Origin: an uncultured Bacteroidales bacterium
Lineage (GTDB): Bacteria > Bacteroidota > Bacteroidia > Bacteroidales > UBA932
Assembly (NCBI GenBank): GCA_947306365.1
Contig: CAMZGD010000001.1
Coordinates: 183,598-247,597, forward strand
Length of the DNA: 64,000 nucleotides
Direction: 5' to 3'
In this document: in pieces, positions 1 through 7,814 of the stretch
Layout: each line of letters begins with the position of its first letter
Position numbering within the stretch: the first letter of the stretch is position 1
Notes under the pieces: model-generated
Databases searched by the model: none
What the model saw: the letters and a program-made list of their open reading frames with translations, nothing else
What the model was told of the DNA's origin: nothing
Made by a program: the position numbers and the translations under genes

Positions 1-1250
1 GTGATGTCGATGATGTAGTAGATCAGGTAGATCAGGATCGAGATGATGACCGGCGTGCCGAAACCGCCCTTGCGGATGATGGCGCCGAGCGGGGCGCCTA
101 CGAAGAAGAAGAGCAGACAGGAGAGCGACAGGGTGAACTTGAGGATGGATTCGACGTCGATCTTCCGGATCCGGCCGATGTTGTAGGTGGTTTCCCGTTC
201 AAAGTTCCGGATCTGTTCCGCCCCGAACTCGGCCTTGGAGACGGCAACCTGCCGCGTCCGCCGCTGGTCGGCGGGTGAAAAGCTGTTCAGCAGGCTGTCC
301 ACGTCGAGGCGGCCCTTGTAGGCGCTTTCGCTCCGTACGGTGTCCAGCTGGTAGAGATAATTCATCCCGATCGTGCTGTTGAAGCGCGGGAGCTGCTTCA
401 TCACCATCGTGTCCACGTGCCGCGAGAGCGAGTCCCGCTCGGCACGCAGTCGGACCAGGCCTAGCGACTTGAGCTCGTCGCCGAAGGTGTCTTCCGAGCG
501 CTGGAACTGATAGTTGTCCAAAGAGATGATCAGTTGCTGCTCGTCGAAGCGGAGGCGGTTCAGCTCCAGCGTGGTGTCGCGGTAGCTCATCGTGTTCTGC
601 TCGGTGTAGGAACACCCGTTGTACAGGTTGAACATCAAGTACTGCTTGTCCGGCGTGATCTCGATGCGGCCGCTGTCGGCCATTGTCATCTTGCAGTTGC
701 CGTCGTTTTCGGTGTGGTCGTAGATGATCAGGTCGTACATCATCCCGCTTTCCTTGTCGTGGTCGGCCACGCGGAGGATATAGCCCTGGATGCCGTCGTA
801 GAAGATGCCGGTGGGAATCTTGATCTCGTCGCGTGTCTTGAGGATGTCGTTGCGGAGCGAATAGACTTTGTTGTAGGCGTACGGGACCAGCCGGTCGGCC
901 GTGAAGTAGGCGCCCACGGTGATCAGGGTCGCAACGGCCATCAGCGGAGCCAGGATCCGCATCAGGGAGATGCCGGCAGCCTTCATCGCCAGGAGTTCGT
1001 TACGCTCGCCCAGCCCGCCGAGCGTCATGATCGAGGCGAGCAGGGTGGCCAGCGGTATCTCGTTGGGGAACAGGGTGCAGGCGGCCCACCCGAGGAATTC
1101 CATGATGACGCCGAAACTCAAGCCTTTGCCGACCAGTTCGTTGATGTACTGCCAGATGAACTGCAGCGACAGCGTGAACACCACGATGAAGAAGACCACC
1201 ACGAAGGGGCCTATGAACTTCTTGATCAGGTAAAGGTCGAGTTTTTTCAT
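1..1250 (-). CDS. LptF/LptG-family permease (YjgP/YjgQ), C-terminus cut by window edge
   Basis: The minus-strand frame starts at the ATG complementary to 1248-1250 and runs off the left edge, so about 416 residues are visible and the C-terminus is missing. Three hydrophobic segments lie in the first 120 residues, followed by a polar region of about 220 residues and a further hydrophobic segment near residues 365-410 (motif VGAPLGAIIRKGG). This layout and that motif are typical of LptF/LptG permeases, the inner-membrane subunits that pull lipopolysaccharide out of the membrane for the Lpt bridge. The motif NELLAMKAAGIS, about 90 residues in, also fits the family. It sits 7 nt downstream of alaS on the same strand and may share its transcript. 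LptF and LptG cannot be told apart here. The family call is firm. Confidence 0.88.
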   Translation of the reverse strand, partial: MKKLDLYLIKKFIGPFVVVFFIVVFTLSLQFIWQYINELVGKGLSFGVIMEFLGWAACTLFPNEIPLATLLASIMTLGGLGERNELLAMKAAGISLMRILAPLMAVATLITVGAYFTADRLVPYAYNKVYSLRNDILKTRDEIKIPTGIFYDGIQGYILRVADHDKESGMMYDLIIYDHTENDGNCKMTMADSGRIEITPDKQYLMFNLYNGCSYTEQNTMSYRDTTLELNRLRFDEQQLIISLDNYQFQRSEDTFGDELKSLGLVRLRAERDSLSRHVDTMVMKQLPRFNSTIGMNYLYQLDTVRSESAYKGRLDVDSLLNSFSPADQRRTRQVAVSKAEFGAEQIRNFERETTYNIGRIRKIDVESILKFTLSLSCLLFFFVGAPLGAIIRKGGFGTPVIISILIYLIYYIIDI

Positions 1251-1257
1251 CCGGAAG

Positions 1258-3870
1258 CTAGCGGGTGGCGGCGGCGACGAGGGTATCCAGCGCGTCCTTG
1301 AGTCCAGCAAGATTCTTGCCACCGGCGGTCGCCAGGCCGGGCTGGCCGCCGCCTCCGCCCTGGATGAACCGGGCGGCTTCCTTGATGTCGGCCTGGGCGT
1401 TCTTACCGGCCTTGACCAGGTCGGCCGAATACATCAGCAGGAGCTGCGGCTTGCCGCCGGCTTCATAGGCGGCGGCCATCACCAGGTTGCCGGTTTCGTT
1501 CTGCAACAGGAGGGCGGCGTTGCGGAGCAGCTGCGGATCGACGCTGTTGTCGATGACGATCAGGCGTCTTCCATCCGTTTCGCGGGCTTTGCTCAGCAGG
1601 TCGCTCTTGAGCAGTGCGGTCCGTTCGCGGACGACTTCCTCCATCTTTTTCTTGTACGTGTCGTTCTCCAGGATCATCTTCTGGATGGCGCCGGTCAGGT
1701 CGGGCACGTTGTTGAAGAAAGCCTTGGCGGCGCGCAGGGTGTTCTCCATCCCGTCGATTACCATCTCGGCCTCCAGGCCGGTGACGGCCTCGATGCGGCG
1801 GACGCCGGCGGCGACCGCCGATTCCGACGTGATCTTGAAAAAGCCGATGGTGCCGGTGGCCCGGGTGTGGCAGCCGCCGCACAGCTCGACGCTGTCGCCG
1901 AAGCGGACCACGCGGACGCGGTCGCCGTATTTCTCGCCGAAGAGGGCCATCGCGCCTTCCGCCCGCGCCTCTTCCAGGGTGGCGTCCCGTTTTTCGCAGA
2001 GCGGGAAGTTCTCGCGGATCAGCGCATTGACGCGGCGCTCCACGAGGTCGATCTTGTCGTCGCCGAGGCGTTCGAAGTGGGAGAAGTCGAAGCGGAAGTA
2101 CTGGTCGCCGACGAAGGAGCCCTTCTGCTCGACGTGCGTGCCCAGGATTTCCCGGAGCGCCTGGTGGAGCAGGTGGGTGCAGGTGTGGTTGTTGGCGATC
2201 TTCTGCCGGCGGGCGGCGTCGACCCTGAGCCGGAAGGTTCCTTCGGTCTCTTCGGGGATGCTTGCGGCGATGTGGATGGTCAGGTTGTTTTCCTTGACGG
2301 TGTTGAGGATCGGGATGACCGTGCCGTCCGGCGCGACGACCGTGCCGGAGTCGCCTACCTCGCCGCCCATTTCCCCGTAGAACGGGGTGCGGTCGAACAC
2401 GAGCTGGATGAACTCCTTGTTCTTGGCCTTGACGGTGCGGTATTTCATCAGTCGGGCATCGGCTTCGACCGTGTCGTAGCCGAGGAATTCGCAGGCCGTG
2501 AAGGGATGCAGTTCGGTCCAGTCGCCGTTGACGACGGCGGTGGCGTTGCGGGCGCGCTCCTTCTGCTTGTTCAGTTCGACGCCGAAGCCGTCCATGTCGA
2601 CGGTGAAGCCGTTTTCGGCGGCGATCAGTTCGGTCAGGTCGATGGGGAAGCCGTAGGTGTCGTAGAGCGTGAAGGCGTCCACGCCGGCAATGACCTTGTT
2701 GTCGCGGTTCTTTTCGAGGAGGCTGTCCATCAGCCGGATGCCCTTGTCGAGCGTGCGGAGGAAGGCTTCCTCCTCTTCCCGGATGACTTTCTCGACGAGC
2801 TGCTGCTGGGCCGGGAGTTCGGGATAGGCCTCGCCCATATCGGCGATCAGTTGCGGCACCAGGCGGCAGAGGAAGGGCTCCTTCAGGCCGAGGAAGGTGT
2901 AGCCGTAGCGGACGGCCCGGCGCAGGATGCGCCGGATGACGTAGCCGGCCTTGACGTTGCCCGGCAGCTGGCCGTCGGTGATGGAGAAACTGATGGCCCG
3001 GATGTGGTCGGCGATCACGCGCATCGCCACGCCCGTGGGGCCCTGGGGCTCATAGGCCTTGCCGCTCAGGCGCGAAATGGCGTCGATCATGCCGGTGAAC
3101 ACGTCGGTGTCGTAGTTGCTCTTCTTGCCCTGGATGGCCATGCAGAGGCGTTCCAGGCCCATGCCCGTATCGACATGCCGCTCCGGCAGCGGTTCGAGCG
3201 AACCGTTGGCCTTGCGGTTGAACTGCATGAAGACGAGGTTCCAGATTTCGATGACCAGGGGATGGCCCTGGTTGACCATCTTCTCGCCGGGAACCGCGGC
3301 GCGTTCCGCCTCCTCGCGCAGGTCGATGTGGATCTCGCTGCACGGGCCGCAGGGACCGGTGTCACCCATTTCCCAGAAATTGTCGTGCTTGTTGCCTGGA
3401 ATCACCCGTTCGGCGGGGAGGTACTTCAGCCAGTAGCCGCGGGCTTCCTCGTCGGCTTCCAGGCCGTCGGGCGCATAGCCTTCGAAGACGGTGGCATAGA
3501 GCCGGTCCTTGGGCAGCCGGTAGACTTCGGTGAGCAGTTCCCAGGCCCAGTCGACGGCCTCTTTCTTGAAATAGTCGCCGAAGCTCCAGTTGCCGAGCAT
3601 CTCGAACATCGTGTGGTGGTAGGTATCGTGACCGACCTCCTCGAGGTCGTTGTGCTTTCCGCTGACGCGCAGACACTTCTGACTGTCCGCCACCCGCCGT
3701 GCCGCCGCCGGTGCGTTGCCCAGGAAAATATCCTTGAACTGGTTCATGCCGGCATTGGTAAACATCAGCGTGGGGTCGTTCTTGACCACCATCGGGGCAG
3801 ACGGTACGATCGTATGCCCTTTCGTCGCGAAGAAGTCCGTGAAGGTCTTCCTGATCTCTTTGACTGTCAT
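1258..3870 (-). CDS. alaS: alanyl-tRNA synthetase
   Basis: Encodes 870 residues, the usual length for AlaRS. The enzyme charges tRNA-Ala in the cytoplasm. The start is the ATG at 3870 (MTVKEIRKTFTDFF); an open frame continues 40 codons upstream, but that stretch is promoter-like intergenic DNA. The N-terminal class II aminoacylation domain is clear (GHTIVPSAPMV, FTNAGMNQFKDIF). The tRNA-binding middle is followed by the editing domain with its zinc ligands HTCTH and CGGCH, and by a C-terminal DHHA1-like region ending in a glycine-rich segment (IQGGGGGQPG). The lptF/G-like gene follows 7 nt later. The 3962 peptidase gene is divergent across a 91-nt gap. Confidence 0.97.
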   Translation of the reverse strand: MTVKEIRKTFTDFFATKGHTIVPSAPMVVKNDPTLMFTNAGMNQFKDIFLGNAPAAARRVADSQKCLRVSGKHNDLEEVGHDTYHHTMFEMLGNWSFGDYFKKEAVDWAWELLTEVYRLPKDRLYATVFEGYAPDGLEADEEARGYWLKYLPAERVIPGNKHDNFWEMGDTGPCGPCSEIHIDLREEAERAAVPGEKMVNQGHPLVIEIWNLVFMQFNRKANGSLEPLPERHVDTGMGLERLCMAIQGKKSNYDTDVFTGMIDAISRLSGKAYEPQGPTGVAMRVIADHIRAISFSITDGQLPGNVKAGYVIRRILRRAVRYGYTFLGLKEPFLCRLVPQLIADMGEAYPELPAQQQLVEKVIREEEEAFLRTLDKGIRLMDSLLEKNRDNKVIAGVDAFTLYDTYGFPIDLTELIAAENGFTVDMDGFGVELNKQKERARNATAVVNGDWTELHPFTACEFLGYDTVEADARLMKYRTVKAKNKEFIQLVFDRTPFYGEMGGEVGDSGTVVAPDGTVIPILNTVKENNLTIHIAASIPEETEGTFRLRVDAARRQKIANNHTCTHLLHQALREILGTHVEQKGSFVGDQYFRFDFSHFERLGDDKIDLVERRVNALIRENFPLCEKRDATLEEARAEGAMALFGEKYGDRVRVVRFGDSVELCGGCHTRATGTIGFFKITSESAVAAGVRRIEAVTGLEAEMVIDGMENTLRAAKAFFNNVPDLTGAIQKMILENDTYKKKMEEVVRERTALLKSDLLSKARETDGRRLIVIDNSVDPQLLRNAALLLQNETGNLVMAAAYEAGGKPQLLLMYSADLVKAGKNAQADIKEAARFIQGGGGGQPGLATAGGKNLAGLKDALDTLVAAATR

Positions 3871-3896
3871 GGGTGCGTGTTTCTTGTAATTTGGCA

Positions 3897-3942
3897 CAAA
3901 AATAGTTTTTTCTGGCCAATTTTCTGTAATTTTGCAAAGATA
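3897..3942. promoter_or_regulatory. divergent promoter region between alaS and M23 peptidase gene
   Basis: The gap holds several matches to the Bacteroidota -7 element TAnnTTTG. On the minus strand these are TATTTTTG (3904 to 3897) and TATCTTTG (3942 to 3935), facing alaS. On the plus strand there is TAATTTTG (3927-3934), facing the M23 gene. None has a TTTG at exactly 19 nt upstream, so which one is used is uncertain. Confidence 0.45.
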
Positions 3943-3961
3943 TATGTGCTGATTCCGGTTG

Positions 3962-4915
3962 ATGTCCCGCGAGAAAAAATATACTTTCAACGAACAGACA
4001 AATTCCTACGAGATAGACCGCCGATCGGCCCGCGCAGCCCTGTACAGGACGGGTGGCGTGCTGGTCGCCGGCCTGGCGCTCTTTCTTGGTTTTTTCCTGT
4101 TTTTCTCGCGCGAGCCGGGATTCGAAACCCCCAAGGCGTCGCTGCTGGCGCACCGCAACCGGGTACTGGCCGGGGAGATTGCGCTGTTGAACGAACGGAT
4201 CGACATGCAGGATGAAGAACTGCTCGACCTGGCCCTGCGCGACAACCTGGTTTACCGCCCGGTCTTCGGAATGGGGGAGATCGGCAATGACGTGCGTGAG
4301 GCGGCCCTGGGTGCGGACGACCGGTATGCCGGCTACCTGGGCCTGGACCATCAGGACCTGATGACCGCCACCGCCCTGCGGGTGGATGCGCTCACGCGCC
4401 GGGCCTATGTCCAGTCCCGTTCATTCGACGAGGTGAAAGTGCTTTCCAGCCGGGCGGGCGACATGGCCTCCTGCATCCCGTCCATCTATCCGGTCAATCC
4501 GCGGACGGTGCAGCTTACCAGTCCCTTCGGGGCACGCTACCATCCCATCCGCGAGGCCATCGTCTTCCACGAGGGCGTCGACCTGGCGGGTCCCGCCGGA
4601 CAGCCGGTCTATGCGACGGGCGACGGCGTGGTGGAATCGACCGAGATCAATTTCTCGGGCTACGGGAACGTGGTCGTGATCGACCACGGTTTCGGTTACA
4701 AGACCCGGTATGCGCACCTGATGGAGATCAAGGTGCTCGAGGGGCAGGTGATCATCCGCGGCGACCAGATCGGCACGCTGGGCAGCAGCGGCCTTTCCAC
4801 GGGCCCGCACCTGCATTACGAGGTCCTGTACCGCGGCGAGCCGGTCAATCCCTGGAACTTCCTGAATCCCGACGTCTCGCCGGAAGAATATCACAAGATG
4901 GTCCGCAATGGCTAA
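3962..4915 (+). CDS. M23-family metallopeptidase, membrane-anchored
   Basis: Encodes 317 residues. One membrane segment (about residues 31-48) is followed by a coiled-coil-like stretch (about 60-95) and a C-terminal LytM/M23 domain (about 185-300). The zinc and catalytic residues are all present: H203 and D207 (HEGVD), H252 (YAHL), H283 and H285 (HLH). Such proteins cut or regulate cutting of peptidoglycan cross-bridges in the periplasm. The start is the ATG at 3962; a TTG one codon upstream is in frame but unlikely. The gene ends 8 nt inside a second M23 gene and the two look like products of a tandem duplication. The substrate bond cannot be predicted. Confidence 0.9.
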   Translation: MSREKKYTFNEQTNSYEIDRRSARAALYRTGGVLVAGLALFLGFFLFFSREPGFETPKASLLAHRNRVLAGEIALLNERIDMQDEELLDLALRDNLVYRPVFGMGEIGNDVREAALGADDRYAGYLGLDHQDLMTATALRVDALTRRAYVQSRSFDEVKVLSSRAGDMASCIPSIYPVNPRTVQLTSPFGARYHPIREAIVFHEGVDLAGPAGQPVYATGDGVVESTEINFSGYGNVVVIDHGFGYKTRYAHLMEIKVLEGQVIIRGDQIGTLGSSGLSTGPHLHYEVLYRGEPVNPWNFLNPDVSPEEYHKMVRNG

Positions 4916-5870
4916 GTACGTGTACGACAAGAAACAGGGCGCATTCGTGCCGAAGCACGCCACGCTGCGGGGGGTGCTGCTCACCGCGGTGACGTACGTC
5001 GTGGCGAGCCTGCTGGCGGCGGCGGTCTTCTATGCCGTCTTTGCCCTGGCCTTCAGTACGGAACGGGAAAAAAGCCTGGAACGGGAGCATCAGCTGCTGG
5101 CGGCGGAGTACGCGTGGCTGAGCGACCGGCTGGACCTGCTCGACGGCGCGGTGGGAAACCTGCGCCTGCGCGACCGGGACATCTACCGGGACCTGTTCAG
5201 CGCCGATCCGCCCAATTATCTCCTTTCGGATACGGACACCTTGCTGCGGGCGGGCATCGAATCGGACAGCATGACCGAAAGCGACCTGGTCTGGGATGCC
5301 TATGCGCTGACCAACCGGATGGAATCCACCGCACAGCAGGTCAGCCGCTGGCTGGCCGACATCGACACGGCGCTTGCCGGACGGAAGGCCGCGCCGACCG
5401 CCGTTCCGTCGCTGGTGCCGCTCACGCCGTTCTCCCCGCGTCAGACCGGCGCGTCGGTCGGCAAGAAGGTCAATCCTTTCTACAAGACCATCCGTGACCA
5501 TGCGGGCATCGACCTGGTGGCACCCGCCGGAACGCCGGTGCGGTGCAGTGCGGACGGCCGTGTGGTCCGGGTGGAACGGAGCGAGAAGGGGATGGGCAAT
5601 CTGGTGGCGGTCGAGCATCCGGGCGGGTTCCAGACGGTTTACGCCCATCTCGACAACATCCGGGTTTCGGCCGGCCAGCCGGTCCGCCAGGGTGCCCCGA
5701 TCGGGACCGTGGGCCAGACAGGCTCGTGCTTCGCGCCCTGTCTCCACTACGAGGTGCACCGCAACGGGCTTCCGCAGGAGCCGGTCAACTACTTCTTTTC
5801 GGACCTCGACCCGGTCACGTACCGCGACATGATGGTCATCGCCCTGACGACAGGGCAGTCCATGGACTAG
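4908..5870 (+). CDS. M23-family peptidase paralogue with altered active site
   Basis: Encodes 320 residues with the same layout as the upstream gene: cytoplasmic tail, membrane segment (about residues 22-48), coiled-coil-like stretch and a C-terminal M23 domain. The ligands H198 and D202 (HAGID), the YAHL histidine and the last histidine H280 are present. The first histidine of the HxH pair is a cysteine, C278, read from TGT at 5739-5741 in the motif CLHYEV. In the LytM family this position is a catalytic histidine rather than the zinc ligand. The protein may therefore be inactive and act as a regulator of the upstream enzyme, in the manner of EnvC or NlpD. The loop just before it is also unusual (GSCFAP in place of GxSTGP). 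Confidence 0.88.
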   Translation: MAKYVYDKKQGAFVPKHATLRGVLLTAVTYVVASLLAAAVFYAVFALAFSTEREKSLEREHQLLAAEYAWLSDRLDLLDGAVGNLRLRDRDIYRDLFSADPPNYLLSDTDTLLRAGIESDSMTESDLVWDAYALTNRMESTAQQVSRWLADIDTALAGRKAAPTAVPSLVPLTPFSPRQTGASVGKKVNPFYKTIRDHAGIDLVAPAGTPVRCSADGRVVRVERSEKGMGNLVAVEHPGGFQTVYAHLDNIRVSAGQPVRQGAPIGTVGQTGSCFAPCLHYEVHRNGLPQEPVNYFFSDLDPVTYRDMMVIALTTGQSMD

Positions 5871-5884
5871 TAAATCATACCGAT

Positions 5885-6211
5885 ATGGCAGAAAAACTTT
5901 ACTATAAAATCGGCGAGGTGGCCGGCCTGCTCGGGGAGGAAGTTTCCACGATCCGGTTCTGGTCGGACACGTTTCCCCGCCACATCAAGCCGGAGCGCAA
6001 TGCGAAGGGCAACCGGCTCTTCCATCCGGAGGACCTGGAAAACATCCGCCTGATCCACTACCTTACCAGGGTTGAGGGACTGACGCTCGACGGCGTGGCC
6101 CGCAAACTGGCCGAAAACCGTGACGGGCTGGACCACAAACGGCAGATTGTCGAGAAACTGTACGGCATCCGTTCCCAGCTCACGGACCTGTACGAAAGCA
6201 TCGGGTCATGA
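5885..6211 (+). CDS. MerR-family transcriptional regulator, small
   Basis: Encodes 108 residues. A MerR-type winged helix-turn-helix fills the N-terminal half (YYKIGEVAGLLGEEVSTIRFW, residues 6-26, followed by a wing with NRLFHPEDLENI). A short helical tail (about 80-108) would form the dimer coiled coil. There is no room for a metal or ligand domain. This short type is common in Bacteroidota, is usually annotated only as MerR, and has no assigned target here. The start is the ATG at 5885; the longer open frame upstream lies inside the M23 gene. The stop overlaps the next start as ATGA, so translation is probably coupled. Confidence 0.85.
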   Translation: MAEKLYYKIGEVAGLLGEEVSTIRFWSDTFPRHIKPERNAKGNRLFHPEDLENIRLIHYLTRVEGLTLDGVARKLAENRDGLDHKRQIVEKLYGIRSQLTDLYESIGS

Positions 6212-6969
6212 AAGTCCGGGATATCGCCGCCGTCCTGGAGGAATTCGCGCCGCTCGGGACCCAGGAACCGTGGGACAACGCCGGCCTGTGCATCGGCAGT
6301 CCCGAAGCGGAGGTTCATGCGGTATTGGCGGGGTTCGACTGTACCCCCGCACTGATCCGTGAAGCCGTTTCCCGTGGTGCCGACATGGTCGTGACGCACC
6401 ATCCGCTGATCTTCGGCGGTCTCAAGCGCATCGATCCGGACGACCCGGTCGGGGCGGCCGTCTTCCTGGCTGTCCGGCACGGCATCGCCGTGTATGCGGC
6501 CCACACCAATGCCGACAAGGCGGCGGGGGGTGTCAACGCACTGATGGCGCAACGGCTGGGCCTGGTCGATTCCGAACCGCTCGACGAGAGCGGCCTGTCG
6601 TTCATCGGCCGGTTGCCGGAAACAATGGACGGCAAAGCGTTCTGCGACCACGTGAAGGCGTGTTTCTCGCTCCGGGTGCTGCGTTCGTCCGCTCCCGTGG
6701 CAGCGGTGCGGTGCGTGGCCACGAGCTGCGGGGCGGGCGCCTCGTTCGCGGAGCAGGCGTTCCGCGCCGGTGCTGACGCTTTCGTCACGGGCGATGTGTC
6801 GTACCACCGTTTCTTCGTGCCCGAGGGCCGGATGATTCTCGATGTCGGGCACCGCGAGAGCGAAGTGGCCATTGTCGCGAAGTTCGTTTCGGTACTTCAG
6901 AAAAAATTGCCTAACTTTGCAGTTTACACGGCTACGCCAGAAAACAACAATCCGATATACTACTACTAA
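6208..6969 (+). CDS. Nif3-like dinuclear metal-centre protein (YbgI/YqfO family)
   Basis: Encodes 253 residues. The motifs THHPLIFGGLKRI (residues about 65-77), AHTNADKAAGGVN and DVGHRESE match the metal-binding residues of the Nif3/YbgI family, which forms hexameric rings with a dinuclear metal site. The first region EFAPLGTQEPWDNAGLCIG is also family-typical. The length suits the short form without the middle insert. The cellular role of the family is unsettled; GTP cyclohydrolase 1 type 2 is an annotation carried over by homology. It overlaps the MerR gene by 4 nt and lies 8 nt before a zinc-ribbon gene, an arrangement I recognise as common in Bacteroidota. Confidence 0.92.
   Translation: MKVRDIAAVLEEFAPLGTQEPWDNAGLCIGSPEAEVHAVLAGFDCTPALIREAVSRGADMVVTHHPLIFGGLKRIDPDDPVGAAVFLAVRHGIAVYAAHTNADKAAGGVNALMAQRLGLVDSEPLDESGLSFIGRLPETMDGKAFCDHVKACFSLRVLRSSAPVAAVRCVATSCGAGASFAEQAFRAGADAFVTGDVSYHRFFVPEGRMILDVGHRESEVAIVAKFVSVLQKKLPNFAVYTATPENNNPIYYY
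6912..6919 (+). promoter_or_regulatory. possible internal promoter for the zinc-ribbon gene
   Basis: TAACTTTG matches the Bacteroidota -7 element and lies 58 nt before the start at 6978, inside the 3' end of the Nif3-like gene. A TTTC (6887-6890) sits 21 nt upstream as a weak -33 element. It would allow the zinc-ribbon, dnaB and Rnf genes to be transcribed apart from the peptidase genes. Confidence 0.35.
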
Positions 6970-6977
6970 AGCAAGCT

Positions 6978-7799
6978 ATGGCTACGAAAAAGAAGGTAAA
7001 CAAGATCGTCACGCCGATCGACCAGCGCGAGACGTTTGTCTCCCTGCAGAAGAACATGGCCGACACCGATTCGATCGCGATGGAGCAGAAGCTCCATACG
7101 CTGTATCGCATCCAGCAGACCGACACGAAGATCGACAAGATCCATCTTCTCCGGGGCGAACTGCCGCTGGAGGTGCAGGACCTGGAAGACGAGATTGCCG
7201 GACTCCAGACCCGCATCGCCAACACCAAGGCGGAGATCAAGGAAATCGAGCAGGTCAACACCGAGCACAGGCAGGTCATTGAAGAAAGCAAGCATCTCAT
7301 CGCCAAGTACGACGCGCAGCGCGACAACGTGAAGAACAACCGTGAGTACGAGTCGATCACCAAGGAGATCGAATACCAGGACCTGGAGCAGCAGGTGGCT
7401 GCCAAGAAGATCCGGGAGAACGAAATGCTGATCGACGAGAAGAAGGCGGTCATCGACGAGGCCCAGCAGACCCTGTCGCTGCGTGAGGCCGACCTGGTGG
7501 AGAAGAAGAAGGAACTTGATTCGATCGTCGAGGAGACCGCCAAGGAGGAAGAGGCGCTGCTCAAGGAGCGCGAGTCGCTCGTGGGCCAGATCGACGAACG
7601 GATGATGGTGGCCTATACCAAGGTGCGCGCCAACGCCCACAACAAGCTGGCCGTGGTCACGGTCACCCGCGATGCGTGCGGCGGCTGCTTCAACAAGATT
7701 CCGCCCCAGCGTCGCCTGGATATCGAAGAGAGCAAGAAGATCATCGTCTGTGAGTACTGCGGACGCATCCTGGTCAGCTCTTCGTTCGCGACGGAATAA
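6978..7799 (+). CDS. COG1579-family coiled-coil protein with C4 zinc ribbon
   Basis: Encodes 273 residues. A long charged heptad-rich region spans about residues 25-205, followed by a C-terminal zinc ribbon with two CxxC pairs (CGGC and CEYC) about 25 residues apart. This is the arrangement of COG1579 proteins such as CdsZ of Chlamydia and similar proteins in most bacteria. They are thought to be adaptors or nucleic-acid-binding proteins; the role in Bacteroidota is unknown. The N-terminus is lysine-rich (MATKKKVNK). It is 15 nt upstream of dnaB on the same strand. Confidence 0.88.
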   Translation: MATKKKVNKIVTPIDQRETFVSLQKNMADTDSIAMEQKLHTLYRIQQTDTKIDKIHLLRGELPLEVQDLEDEIAGLQTRIANTKAEIKEIEQVNTEHRQVIEESKHLIAKYDAQRDNVKNNREYESITKEIEYQDLEQQVAAKKIRENEMLIDEKKAVIDEAQQTLSLREADLVEKKKELDSIVEETAKEEEALLKERESLVGQIDERMMVAYTKVRANAHNKLAVVTVTRDACGGCFNKIPPQRRLDIEESKKIIVCEYCGRILVSSSFATE

Positions 7800-7814
7800 C
7801 AAGCGTTTCCCGGC

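Noticed and set aside
3871..3990. A 40-codon N-terminal extension of AlaRS
   Set aside because: It lies in the A+T-rich promoter gap and is absent from the family. The ATG at 3870 gives the conserved N-terminus.
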